From: Melampsora larici-populina 98AG31
Taxonomy: Eukaryota; Basidiomycota; Pucciniomycetes; Pucciniales; Melampsoraceae
DNA length: 64,000 nt
Direction: 5' to 3'
NCBI RefSeq assembly: GCF_000204055.1
Contig: NW_006768782.1
Location: 1,256,313 to 1,320,312, forward strand
Under the pieces are notes generated by a model. That model searched no databases. It was not told the origin of the DNA and was given only the letters and a program-made list of their open reading frames with translations. Position 1 is the stretch's first letter; every line of letters starts with the position of its first letter. This document shows positions 11,332 through 23,277 of the stretch, piece after piece. Made by a program: the position numbers and the translations under genes.

Positions 11332-13996
11332 TGTTGCATCTCAAGCCTCCACTCGCGCTTCCACCCCAGCTACCTCGAGTCGTCCAGATACCACCGATGC
11401 CGACGATGGCGACACCTCATCAGTGGCCACACAAACCGTCAAACGCAAGCGTTCGAGCTACGTTTGGACTCACTTTGTCAAGATCCCAGGTGCTAAAAGA
11501 GGAGACGGCTTTAATCGTTGTGAAGTTATCGATCCGAAGACTGGCAAAAGCTGTGGCCTGAAATTGAAAGAAGACTCGACCGGAAGTACCAAGTCGATGA
11601 GTAATCACTTGAAGTCTCAACATAAACTATTCGAGGATGGTCCAGCACCAAAGAAGCAACTGAGTGTTATTGGACACTTCAAGCAAAGCACTATAGGTGA
11701 ACAGGTGAGGTTTTTCATTCGATATCATCACTTCATCTTCACATTATTCAAACTCGTTTCTCTCTTTCTTTACTTTGTACTTACAGGAAACCCTCAACGT
11801 GGAGACTCTCAAGACCTTGATCGCCTATTTCCTCGCCGACTGTGATCTTCCATATGCAATTGTCAACCGAAAGTCATTCAAGGACCTCCTTCTACTCATA
11901 AACCCTCAAACTAGGGGAATGCTTGTGCAACGACACGCGATAGCTCAGCACTGTACTAAAGTATATACACACTATGAGAAATTCATCAAGTCTACGTTTT
12001 TCGATCAAGCGGNNNNNNNNNNNNNNNNNNNNNNNNNNNNNNNNNNNNNNNNNNNNNNNNNNNNNNNNNNNNNNNNNNNNNNNNNNNNNNNNNNNNNNNN
12101 NNNNNNNNNNNNGACTTCACCTAATCATCACGGATTCTTAGGAATTACGAGCCACTTCATCACCAAAGAATGGAAGCTTATGGACGTAGTAATTGGGATG
12201 CCTAATATTGAAGGCGAGTAATTTATTTTATTTTCTATTTCTTTCATTGTGTGTATTTGATTCTGACTTTTGGTGTTTTTAGGTGCCCATGATGCCGATA
12301 ACTTTGCAGATATACTTTCCAAGTATATCTGCAAGTTCGATTTGGGCATGAAGATCTCCGGTATGACAGCCGATAATGCCAGCGTCAATACGAAGATTGG
12401 TCGATTACTTTCTCAAAATCCCGACCTCAATTTCGCTGAGAATCAACTCATGGGATGCTGTGCACATGTGATCAATTTAGTTGCCAAGCAAGGCCTCAAA
12501 CTATTTGGAGACAACTCTTTTGAAGACTCGGAACCTCTCCCTCCATCCTTGATGAAGATTGTCGACTCTCCTGACAATTCAACTGTCGATTTGAAGACCA
12601 TCTATGCTCGTATACACGGTCTGGCTATGTATACTCGAAAAACTCCTCAACGTAGTCAAAACTTTGCTAATGTGATAGCTCTTGTTCGTGATATTCAAGA
12701 AGATCCTGAAGCTGAAGCCGAGAAAGATAAAAATCAAAATAAAGATAAAGATAAAGATAGATATGGTCAACAAAACACTGACAATATTGACGATGAGGAA
12801 GACCTTGAGGTGCAACTGGACGACGACGCTGTCAGCTTCTTCCAACATCGCACACCCTCCAACTCAGATGAGGAAGACCCCAACATATCTCAAACTGCAA
12901 AATCAAAAGATCGTGCCACCAGGTTGATGATCGACGTTCCAACCCGTTGGAACTCATCATACTACATGCTTAAGCGAGCCCTTCGACTGAAAGATGCCTG
13001 TGTACAGTATTGTGAACGCCAAGCCCCGAAGTTTGCACTTTCAAAATTGGAATGGAAGTACGTTCAGCAAATGTGTGATTTTCTCGAACCCCTCAGTGAA
13101 GCTACCGATCTGTTGTGCCAAAGGCAATATCCTACAATGCATGAAGTCATACCTGTTTACACGGTTATTATGGAGAATTTGTTGGAGGTAAGTACTTTCT
13201 TTACCACCTCCATCTAATACTCGATTCTGATAATCAATCTATATTTCTTACTTCAGGTCAAGGAGAAGTATGACCACGATCAGCTTTTACCAGCTGCAAA
13301 GGACATGTTTGAGAAGCTGGAGGAATACTTTAAATTAGTACTGACAAAACCAGCACCCATTTGTGCCATGATATTGAATCCTCGCCTCAAGATGAAATTC
13401 TTTGAGGTAAGTAATTCTTCAAATCATGAATTTTTTGCTTATACTAATTGAAGATTATTTGCATACCTCATACCTAGGAACATTCCGATTTGTTTTTAAG
13501 ATATGACATGACTCCTAACGACTTCAAACAACACTTTATCGATATGGCATCAACTTTCACCTGTGCTCCTCCACCCTCTGAGATCAAACCAAAGAAGCCA
13601 AAAAATCGGTTTGCCGAAGCAATCTACGGAAGCGACGAACCGACCTCATACGCCACCATTGAAAGCGAGATTAATCGCTATTTGGGTGATTGTGACCGTC
13701 ATCGGGGGGATATCGTAACTTTTTGGAAAGGGAAGGAGGACGCACTACCAGGACTTGCTAAGATGGCAAGGATGTACCTTTCAATTCCAGCTACAAGCAC
13801 ATCATCCGAGGGAGCGTTTAGCAAGACAAAGCGTATCATCGGACCTCAACAATCATCTCTTACTCCGACTAGTGTGGAAATCCTTCTGTGTCTCAAGGAG
13901 TGGTTTCGCCTCTTTGGGGCTATGTTTTTCCCAAATAACATTGGTAGAACATCTGTTTCAGGAACTCAAATTGTTATTGATGATGATAGCGATTAA
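11312..13996 (+). CDS. hAT-family transposase
   Basis: Exons are 11312-11704, 11787-12213, 12283-13187, 13257-13406 and 13478-13996. The N-terminal part has a BED-type zinc finger: WTHFVKIP, then two Cys in RCEVIDPKTGKSC, and NHLKSQH. The catalytic core shows MTADNASVNTKIG (Asp region), GCCAHVINLVAKQGL and TRWNSSYYML. The C-terminus has the hAT dimerisation signature MYLSIPATSTSSEGAFSKTK. A long acidic and lysine-rich insert lies near 12715-12900. The second intron needs a GC donor at 12214 to keep frame (see findings). The 100 N bases at 12013-12112 remove part of the core, so its integrity cannot be confirmed, but no stop is seen elsewhere. Confidence 0.85.
12013..12112. other. Assembly gap of 100 N
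   Basis: Exactly 100 undetermined bases, so probably a placeholder of unknown true length. It falls between the N-terminal domain and the catalytic core of the hAT transposase. Confidence 0.95.
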
Positions 13997-14822
13997 TCGT
14001 TTTTATCATATACTTTTCTTTTTTTGAAGGTTTTTTTACTTTAATTTTCTTTCAACATATTACTGTCTGTTTTTTTCTACTTGTTTTGTCTTTGCTTTTT
14101 TCTACTACCTTGTCACCGGTCTCAGATTTGAAATCTATCTCTTTGCTGAAATTGCTAAAAACCCGCGGGTTATCCGCGGTTCGAGACGCCTAAACCAACC
14201 CCACCCCGCGCCCGAAACCGACGGGGCCCCGATGTATCTGGGTCCAAAAAAAGGCTAACCGGACCCTAACCCCGACGGTTCGGGGCTCGGGTAACCCTCG
14301 GGGTGTCGGTTCCGGGGCTCAGGTTGAGAGCCGCTTCGATCTATCAAAAAAAAATCCGAGGAAATCGAGGAACCCTCCCTCTATGGGCTCCTGAAGTTTC
14401 ACGTTTGAGGGTAATTTCTGGGACTTTGTCTTGTTTAAGCCGTCATATGTAATTGCTACAAGTGGATACAGTCGGAAATTACACCAAAAGCTGGAACTTG
14501 AGGAGCCCTTAGAGGAAGGGTTCCTCGGTTTCCTCGTTTTTTTTTTCGATGGTTCAAAGGGCCTCATAGAGGCGAACAGATTATTTCTTTGGCTCAAGGA
14601 TTTTCACAAATAGATGAAAAAGATTTATAAGGACACCAATTTCCACCAGCCAAAAAGCAATCCCCTCACAGGCGAAAATGTGCTTGGGAGTCATAAGTCC
14701 CTCGCTGCGCTCGAAGCGTGCGAGACTCAGCTGAGGGACTTAGTTGAGTTTAGGTTTACCGGAGTTTTCTCGCTTTTCTCTCTTCCGCTCAAAGCGTGCG
14801 CATACATACATGCGCTGGGCAG

Positions 14823-17524
14823 TCAAGCTGTGGGCGCGTGTTTTGAAAAGTCAGGCGCACCTGTGCGCCTGTTTTCACCAAAAAAATTTGCCTCGCACCC
14901 GTGTGCGGCGGTGCTACGCACCCTTGTCTCGATTCGCTTTGTTTTAGATAAAAGCAGCGGAAAACATATATTTCATCATATAAATCTTTTACATTTATAT
15001 GGAGAAAACTTTGATTAGACAGGATAAGTTGAAATGTTGTAGGAAATCATTTGAAGAGATCATCGGCACTCCAGGCCACTCCAGGACTGTCTGGAACATC
15101 CATAACATGCGACTCTTGAGCCAGACTAGATGAACAACTTTTCTCAAATACTCGGAAATCAAAGATAGAAGTGATGAATCCAGTTTCGTCTACATAAAGA
15201 CTGGGATCGATAGGGTCCAGATGAGCGAATACACCTTCTTCAAAATATTCCAATTCTTGCTCAGCAAGAGCTTCTTCAGTATCGAGATCGCTTTTCAAAG
15301 CTTGTTTTTTGTTCTGAGAGGTGTATCTTTTGTTAGGATCCTGTGATAAGAGATGCATCCGGACCTGTGAAGACATTTTTAGAGTGTTGGTCTTCATGCT
15401 ACTACGGCGCTTCGTTTTCGTGGCCCCCATATCCGAAAAAAGACTTTCAACACCAGCTGCATGTGGAACTACTTGGAGAACAGAAATCGCGAGTCTCTTG
15501 AGAGGGCTTTGATTGGCTGAAACCGGTAGACTGAGCCAATAAGTAAGGGGCTGAGAGCCTAGATCGACTCAAGCAAATGTCAGATGAGTCATGTAGGTAT
15601 AGAGGTCTCAAGAAACTATAAAGGGACTTACTATTAGTGTCCGACTGAAATGGCGACTGAGAGTTATAGAACCTAATAACTTCATCCTTTATTGTGTAAC
15701 CTTCCCTTGCAGAGAATCCCCATCGATTAGCAAGGTTACATATCATCCAATTCATCTTGCAAAGGTCAAACCGGCGAGATACAGCAGTAGTCCGAAACGA
15801 GGGATTCAAAAAGAAGGCTATAAAGTAGATGTCTTCATTGAAGACTTTGCTTCGCAGGTGTAGGACACTTTCGGAATATCTTTTGAATGGAAGATATCGA
15901 CTGTAGACGTCGATCTTTGATAGAGCACAATAGACGTGCAGAACTTCTTTCCAGATGTCGGCAAGAGTTGTGTTGGCATGTTCCAATCGACCGATGGCAT
16001 CAACCACTGATCTTAAAACAATTATGAGAGCTTGGTTTCCCGTGAAATGGTCGCGATCAGAGATTATTGATTGGACATTTGCATTGATTTTGGGTGAATC
16101 AAACAAAGGGTCATCATCGGCTTTGATTGCTTTCTTGAACCCACCCTCATGTTCGGATACACTGATGCAGACTTTTGCCATCGAATACCAGCGAGTCTCG
16201 CATGCAGTCATGAGACCATGTCCAATTTTGTTTTCTTTTCGCCAATCTTCAAGGAAGTCGGACCAAAAATGTGATTTTGTAAAGAAATTGACCAAGTTTT
16301 TGTTTGCTGAGACGACGTCGGTCATTGTTGGATGTGACAGTATATCTTTGGCAATAAGGTTGAATACGTGTAAACAACAATTGATTCCAATGACATGTGG
16401 ATGCTGTAATGTGATGTTTTTCTAAAGAAGACAATCAGTACCTATCTAAAAAAACACAGATACAAGACTTACTCGTAAGGAAATCATTGGACTAGGCGAG
16501 TCTGTGACCACAGCACAAACTTGGGACCAATCAAGGGCCTTCTTTTCAAGTACTTTGTCCAATGCGGCATGAGTGTTTGCTGATGTGTGTCGTTTATGAT
16601 GAAGATCAAGAACATCAATGAATTCCTTGATCTCAGTACCTTTGAGAACTAAGGTAGCGTAGATACTTGACTTGGAACAATCAGTCCAGCCATCGAGAGA
16701 GATTGTAAGAAACTTTGTGTCTTCTAAGAGCTCACTAACACGGAGCTCGTTTTTGGCGTGTAAAATAGGAAGAGTAGAATCACACATTGAGTAACGGGTG
16801 GGGACTGTGTAAGGGGTTCGGGAAAGAGTTTGTTGGTATTTGATGAAAAAACGGTTTTGAAGAAATGAAAACGGAATGTGTCCAGAGATTATGGCTTTGA
16901 GTAACAGCTCGTGAAGTTTCTCGGTGGTTGATTTTGACATTGGCGTGAAGTGATGAAGCGTGCCTTGATTGTCGTTCTTTTTTTTTTTTGAGGCAATGTT
17001 TACAACCAAACATTCATCATCAATTGACCGTTTTGAAGTATGAGTTTGGCTGTGATCCTCTGGAGATGAGTCTGAATGCTGTGTGTCGTGCTTGTCAACA
17101 ACTTGCTGAAGGTAACTTGATTTCTGTTGAGCAGTCATCTTTGGACAAGAATCTTTTACGTGAGCAAATAATTTGTGGGGTTTTCCATTGTACCATTCTT
17201 CCTTGCAGTATGTGCACTTTGCCTCTCGTCGCTTGCTCTTATCGTCTCGGAGTGCTGTTGTAAGAAAACCTTGCCATCGAGGCCCTTGTTTGGAGTTGGG
17301 CAGAATCCACTTGGAGCTGTTTGGACCGGACATTGAAGTATGTGAGAGGGAGCTGAAGAAAAAAATTCTGCCTGTTGTCACTGGGCAGCCTCAAGATCCC
17401 TTGCAGCTCAGCCCTGTCGCACCCCTCGCCCCCCCCCTTTTTTAGCTTCTCAGGTGCGAGAGGTGCGTCGCAGGGTGCGCCCGCACCCCTGTGCGGCGCA
17501 CTCACCCTGGCGCCCACAGCTTGA
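14823..17524 (-). mobile_element. Second hAT transposon, 8-bp TSD CTGGGCAG
   Basis: The ends are TCAAGCTGTGGGCGC and GCGCCCACAGCTTGA. CTGGGCAG occurs at 14815-14822 and 17525-17532. The element is 2702 bp, holds one minus-strand transposase gene, and has GC-rich ends full of GTGCG and CGCAC motifs. Its left TSD starts only 54 bp from the Mutator-like element's right TSD. Confidence 0.9.
15047..17333 (-). CDS. hAT-family transposase, apparently intact
   Basis: Exons are 17333-16473, 16421-15632 and 15558-15047, joined in phase by GT-AG introns. A start at 17381 is also open. The BED zinc finger is seen as KCTYCKEEWYNGKPHKLFAH followed by a Cys. The core has LDGWTDCSKSSIYA, VVTDSPSPMISLR, then GINCCLHVFNLIAKDIL across the first junction, and CETRWYSMAKV. 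The C-terminus has LTYWLSLPVSANQSPLKRLA and AGVESLFSDMGATKTKRR, the hAT dimerisation region, followed by an acidic tail. No stop or frameshift is visible, so this copy could be autonomous. Confidence 0.88.
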
Positions 17525-18146
17525 CTGGGCAGGCATCATGCCTATCACCCCATTTCCCTTCATCACCATTCTGCCTTCTTAGGCGGGCGGAAAATGGGGG
17601 CTGACGATTCTTTATGTTTTTTCTTACTTCTTCGATCTTCTACGATCGCTTCAGTTTCTTTGTCTAAGATTCTCACGACGCAATACAATTTCTGTTCGCG
17701 CTACCGCTACGCGTACATCACAAGCTGTATTACAGATTGGTCCCATGCGTCTCTAGCCCTAAACATTCGAAACCTATTCCTAAAAATGTAAACTCACCAT
17801 CCATTCGACTCTCGACATTTTCCTTGTTGACTTCTTGACAGTTTTCCTCGGTTCAACTCATGTCATCGATCAAGTTGATTTTAAGTTTCCTTCCTTTCTT
17901 CCTTTGCTTGATTGAATTGAAGTGGATTTGAAATGTTCGATTTGATGACTTGATCGATCTCCATCCTTCTTGACCTCTACTTGCAATGTGATTTCTGATT
18001 TCTTTCATTTCTTACTTTAAACACTCTTTTATACTTTTCAATCTTCATCTCCTTTCATTTTCATTCTTGATTACACTCATTCGTTCATTCATTCATTCAT
18101 TCATTCATTTATTCCTTCGATCTACACTTTACAAACTTCCTTTAAA
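17525..18146. promoter_or_regulatory. Presumed 5' region of the RhoGAP gene
   Basis: About 600 bases between the second hAT and the RhoGAP start codon. The last 250 bases are pyrimidine-rich, which is common upstream of fungal start codons. I cannot pick out a TATA box or initiator with confidence. Confidence 0.3.
18084..18110. repeat. CATT microsatellite
   Basis: About seven perfect TCAT/CATT units in the presumed 5' leader of the RhoGAP gene, 37 bases before the ATG. Confidence 0.85.
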
Positions 18147-21100
18147 ATGAAATCACGGTCCATGTCCAGATCATCCACTGAGCTTTGTGAATCCACTAAC
18201 CCATCGGTGAATTCATCTGATTTTAAACCCAAGTTGATGATGTTGAATTACGAGAAATCAAGTCTGAGCAGGAAACATTCTGATTCGAGAAAGGCTTTGA
18301 TTGAAACTGAAATTGAAACTAAACTTGAAGTTGAAACTGAGAGTTTCTTAAATCGTAATCTGAGTAGTAGTAGCGGCACTTCAAGGGAATGGTTTTCACC
18401 GTCATCCTCAATCACCTCATCTTCATCAGTTCAATCCAATTCAACTCATCAAACTAATTTAACTGATTGCGTATCATTCTCATCACCTCAATCAAACCAA
18501 TTCAAATCTCAATCTTCACTTCAGCCTCAATCTCTTAGCGAATCTCGACCAAATCGTGATCTGAATCATACCAGTCTATCTTCTCAATCTGTTCGTAAAC
18601 CTAATCCAAAATCAACACCTCAATTTCTATCCTCAATACCTAGACCTACTTCTTTAAGATCATTAAAATATTCAACCTCAATGAACTTTGCACCACCACC
18701 TCGATTATCTTCTCGCGGTAATCATGATAACAACAATCACCAACATACTACCAGTGCCACTTCATTACCCATCAGACAACGTGCCCAATCTGCTCAATCT
18801 CATGATCCATCCATTTTGAATTTGAAACCATTCAATCAATCAACTCCCAGATCACGTCCATCTTTCACAACACAGCCCAATTCAAGTACTTCAACCTTGA
18901 ATCGATCTGCTCTTCCATCACCTTCAAATCGATTCACAAGTGCTCGTTTGAATTCTCAAAGTTTCAAATTAAATGATGAACCTCATCAACTTTCAACCTC
19001 AACATCATCATCTCCAAATCGACAACGTACTCAGACACTTACTTCAATACCTATTCCTAAACAAACCTTTCGATCAAATACAGCGATCACACCACAAAGA
19101 TCTCGGACTCGCCTCACTCCATCTCGATCAACTAGTACTTCACCTTTACCACCTCGTAATGTTCGATCACCTAATCCTACCATCACATCTGATGAAGAAC
19201 CGGATATACCACTTCGTAAATCTTTACGGACTAATCCAAACCAATCATCCGTCATCAAGAAATCATCTAACAAATCCAATCCAATCACCAATACAAATGT
19301 TAAATCAAAATCAAAATCAACTACATACTTACCTCAATCCAATACTGAACCCATCAGATTACAAAGTTTTGATTTAAATCCACTGAATGTAGAAAAATCT
19401 AATCACACTGAATCTACATTTTCATCTCTTGAGAAACCTTTGCGATCGAATTCCACCAATCTCAGTTGCAAATCCATCCCAGAAGTGATTAATCTTGTTA
19501 CTAATAGAGAAAGCATCTTGAAGAATTCGATCAACTCAGTCAATGAACTTCCAAATCACTTTGATCTACCGATTGATGATGAAAGGAAAAGGGCTCTTCA
19601 ACACATCATGACTTCATTGGGACACGAGTCTTTCATAAGTCTCATCGATCAATTCAAACTACATGAACTTCTTTCACAACGCGAACTTTATCATACTCAA
19701 CAACAAATCCAATCACGTCTCGCTTTCATTCAACCTGATCTCTTTTCACCTCAACCTGAATTGTTCAGATCTCAAAATTTTGATTCGAGCGAACATCCAA
19801 CTTCAGAATCCAAACTGCACACTACTTCATCTCATTCAAATTCTTCAGCTCCCATCCACTATCCAACATCAAATAATAAACGATCAGGATCAAGTTCAAC
19901 ACCTGGAAATAACTTTCTTGAAAAATTCCGTACCAAATTGAATTCAAAGAACCTCTTGGGAAACAAAACTAGAAACAAGAAATTAAGTGGTACAATCTCA
20001 AGTCAACTTTTTTCACCTACTTCATCCTTTAATCGGATTTCATCCTCGGAAAAAATCAGTATAAGTGTCTCAAGATCAAGTGTAACTCAAGAGAAACATA
20101 AAAGTCAAATCTTGGGTGCTCAATTAGAATCCATGAACAAATCCACTTGCGTAATTACTATCGGATCTAGTTTGCATGTCTTACCTACTTTACCATTCAT
20201 GGTGATTGAAGAAATCTATCGTAGAGGTCAGTCTTCTTTTCACTATAATATCTTTGATTTTTCTCAAACTGAGAGATCACCTTGTATGTTTTAGGCATGC
20301 ACACCATTGGCATCCTACGAATCACAGGCGACTTCAATCGAATCGATAGTTTAATGCAACTCTTTCAAACTTGTACACAACCTGATCTATCACAAGAAGA
20401 CATTCATACATTAGCTGGCACTTTGAAACAATTCTTAAGAGCTTTACCAGATCCGATTTTCCATCCCATCTTTTTTGAAGCACTTTGTACATCATGTCAA
20501 TCCACCAATGATGAAACTCAATCAAAATCAATTGAATTAGTTTCGAATCTTTTAAAACTTTTACCTACCAGATCATTAAGTTTATTGATTTATTTGATTT
20601 CGTTTTTATCTAAGATCCCACAATTTCCAGAAAATCGAATTCAATTTGATTCAATTTCATTAATCTTTGGTCCTACCATCTTTTTATCACGTCAAATCGG
20701 TTTACCTGGCCTAGGTTTAAATTCGTATTCTGCTAGTTTAGGTGAAGGACTTTTGATCGAAACAAAAAAATCTAGAGATTGTTTGTTTTGGTTATTAGGT
20801 AGATGGGATGAGATTTTGAAGTGTTTGGTTTCGAATGAAGGTTTAGATCAGAAACTTGAATTTGTTCAAAAGAAAGTGGAATTGAGTTTATCGGATGATT
20901 CGTTGAGTAAGTGGATTGATTTTCTTGATTTGGTATTTTCAAGATCTAATTTCGTAAAACTTGAAATTGATTTCTTCTTTTCAATTGGGATTTTTTTGCT
21001 ACGCTTTTCAGTTTATTCATCTGGAGATGAAAACCCAACACAAACTCCAAAAGATGAAGATGTTCATCAAAGTTCAAAACCGTTTACTTGGATCAATTTA

Positions 21101-21734
21101 AATGAAGTTGAAAAAAGTCAATCGATCAAAACCAATCGAACATCTAATTCTACCGTTGAGTTTACTACCTCCACCATTCATCAAGAAATTCAAGATTCTT
21201 CACCAGAAGACGATCAAGGGTTTGATGATCGATGTAAAGTGAACAGTAAGTTTTTTTTGTTTTTTGGTTTCTTAAAGTGTGTTTTGAAGATGAAAATTGA
21301 TGAAAGATTTTTGGTTTTTGGGTGGATGGGAAAATGTAGAGGAAAAAGAAGAGAAAGTGAAGATTAAAAGAAATTCAAGTTTAGATTCTAATGATGAATT
21401 CGAACCTGAAGAAGTAAATTTAAAAGTAAATCCCCAAGATTCGACCATTAACCAAACAACCACAAGAAGTAGTATCGGATCCGAAAAGAACTTAACACTC
21501 AATCCGACTTTACCATTGGATCTGAACAAAAGTTCAATGAAGATCAAACTTGAATTAAAATTAGCATTAGAAAGAATCAAAGAATTAGAAAACCAATTGA
21601 GTGAATCAAATGAGATTAAAGAAGATGAAATTAAAAAAAGATTACAGATTGAAGTGGAATTTGATCGAGTCTTGATGGAATCAAATGGTTTGAAAGATAA
21701 ATTGAAATCCATTCAACTCGTTTTAGATTCTTGA
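18147..21734 (+). CDS. RhoGAP-domain protein
   Basis: Three exons, 18147-20226, 20295-21245 and 21340-21734, give about 1141 residues. The first 640 residues are low complexity, dominated by Ser, Asn, Thr, Pro and Gln, with no other domain I recognise. The RhoGAP domain lies around residues 665-865: LPFMVIEEIYRRG, then across the first intron GILRITGDF with the Arg-finger position at about 702, then LAGTLKQFLRALPDPIF and ISLIFGPTIF. RhoGAP proteins speed GTP hydrolysis by Rho-family GTPases and act in polarity and cytoskeleton control. The C-terminal 60 residues are a likely coiled coil (LKLALERIKELENQLSESNE). The start is the first ATG after a clear pyrimidine-rich leader. The exact orthologue is not assigned. 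Confidence 0.85.
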
Positions 21735-22316
21735 AGTTTTTTTTTGGAAATTCTATTCAATCACAAGCAATCAATCAAACAGAATCGGAGAAATTGTTGT
21801 TTTTTTTGTAATATGTGGGGTTCGGATTCATATTAATGGGTACTTGGTTTTTTTAGAAACTTGAAGTAAAGGTTGAATCGAATTAGATTTCTTTTATAAA
21901 AAAACTGTACATATTGCTTATATATATATTACATACATTTAGTTCCATAGTTTCATGGGTTTTTTTTCTGTTAAAAGTCTTGGTTTAAACTTTGGTGGTG
22001 ATGAAGGGGTTTTCCCATCCATTTGTTGAAATAAATAATTTACTTGGGTTTTTTCTGTTTTGCGGTTTGTGGTTTGGGGTTTGGTTTTAATAGAACAAAA
22101 AAATTTAATGGAATTAATTTAAAATTGAAATTGAAATTGTTTTTTTGTGTGTGCTTTTTTTTAAATTATGGAATTAGTGTTGTTCTGATGTATGTTTTTT
22201 TTTTGTGATTTGATCCATTTTTGTGATTCTTCTGTGCTTTCTCTGTGCTTTCTCTGTGCTTTTTTTGTGATTTTTTTGTGATTTTTTTTTTGGTTTTGCT
22301 CATTTAATTTATTTAT
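21735..22316. other. T-rich downstream region of the RhoGAP gene
   Basis: Dominated by long T runs. A short tandem repeat TCTGTGCTTTC occurs three times at 22229-22262. It ends in TTTATTTAT, which is the target site of the next element. No gene seen. Confidence 0.5.
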
Positions 22317-23277
22317 GGATCGCGCTATTTGGCGCCCGCTTTCAAATTACCCGAAGCCCGGTTTTTTCGGTACATCAACCGTGCCTCCAGGCCAAATTTG
22401 GCCGCAGCCGCAGCTGTATCACAAAGCGGGCTGTCATATCAAGAAAGCGGGCTCTAATACCCTTTTACCGGGCTGTCACTCATGAAACCGGGCTGTACCT
22501 TATCAAACCGGGCAGTATAGGTAGTGTTCTCTCTACCTATATTTGTTCGACACATTCTCTCTCAGCTGCTTCGACACTTCCTTCCTAAGTACAACTTCCA
22601 ATTCCCAATTGGACTCACCCAAAGAAGCAACGCCTCCCAACCCAATCCGTCCGAATCCAAAGATGGTAAGTCGTTCACCTTCACCTATCTTATCTTGTCT
22701 TAGTAGTTTCTACCCTCGGTGTTTGGAAACCGCAACCCAGATATGTTGGAATCAACTAATATACCCCTCTGGATCGAGGAGTATAAAGATCAGTTGGCTC
22801 GTTGGAGGGATCAAAGATCAGGGTCAAAGGAGGTTATTGGGTCAAAGGAGGTTATTCACGTAGAATGATTATCTTGTGTCTTTAGTAGTTTGTCTTTAGT
22901 ACTTTTTTTTCTGTTGTTTGTGAGACACGTTTTAGTTTAGTTTTGTTTTGTATCTCTTTCTACCACGCTCATTACTCATGTCACGCTCGTTAAGTTATAT
23001 TTGGAATGGTCACACTCGTTTACTTCCATTTCAAAAGTAACATTTGATGAGAAACAAGCCAAAAGATGAGAAGTCGAAAAAAGAAGTAAGTCGAAAGGGT
23101 GGAAATTAGAATGGGAAATAAGGGAGAAACACTGGCAAGTGGAAGTGAAATCAAATCTGAAAACCGGGCGTCTCTGATTCGAATTCACAAACCGGGCTGC
23201 GTAGATGTCACCGCCCGGTTATACAGTTCAAAACCGGGCGGTGAGTGTTTGAAAGCGGGCGCCAAATAGCGCGATCC
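22317..23277. mobile_element. Terminal-repeat element with 9-bp TSD and ACCGGGC motif arrays
   Basis: The ends are GGATCGCGCTATTTGGCGCC and its reverse complement, continuing to about 29 bp (CGCTTTCAAA). TTTATTTAT is found at 22308-22316 and 23278-23286, although this AT repeat makes the exact duplication length less certain. Both subterminal regions are packed with spaced ACCGGGC or GCGGGCT motifs. A small frame near 22743-22865 encodes IPLWIEEYKDQLARWRDQR and may be a captured gene fragment, with a possible donor just after ATGG at 22663-22667. No transposase. Confidence 0.75.

Larger units (their letters stand above)
11004..14327 (+). mobile_element. Autonomous-type hAT transposon, 8-bp TSD GAGCCGCT
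   Basis: The ends are TCAACCTGAGCCCCG and CGGGGCTCAGGTTGA. GAGCCGCT is present at 10996-11003 and 14328-14335. The subterminal regions (11030-11180 and 14160-14310) are GC-rich with repeated CCCGAACC-like motifs, unlike the AT-rich surroundings. The 3324-bp element carries one spliced transposase gene. An assembly gap lies inside it. Confidence 0.9.
10810..14752. mobile_element. Foldback Mutator-like element with 9-bp TSD, interrupted by a hAT
   Basis: The ends are TAAACTCAACTAAGTCCCTC and its reverse complement, with GGTTTACCG duplicated at 10801-10809 and 14753-14761. A 9-bp duplication and very long inverted arms are typical of Mutator-like elements. Without the nested hAT the element would be about 611 bp, almost all inverted repeat: the left arm is 10810-11003 plus 14336-14400, the right arm about 14490-14752, with a short centre near 14450. 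Each end also contains a smaller palindrome around AAGTCCCTCGCTG. It has no coding capacity of its own. Confidence 0.85.
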
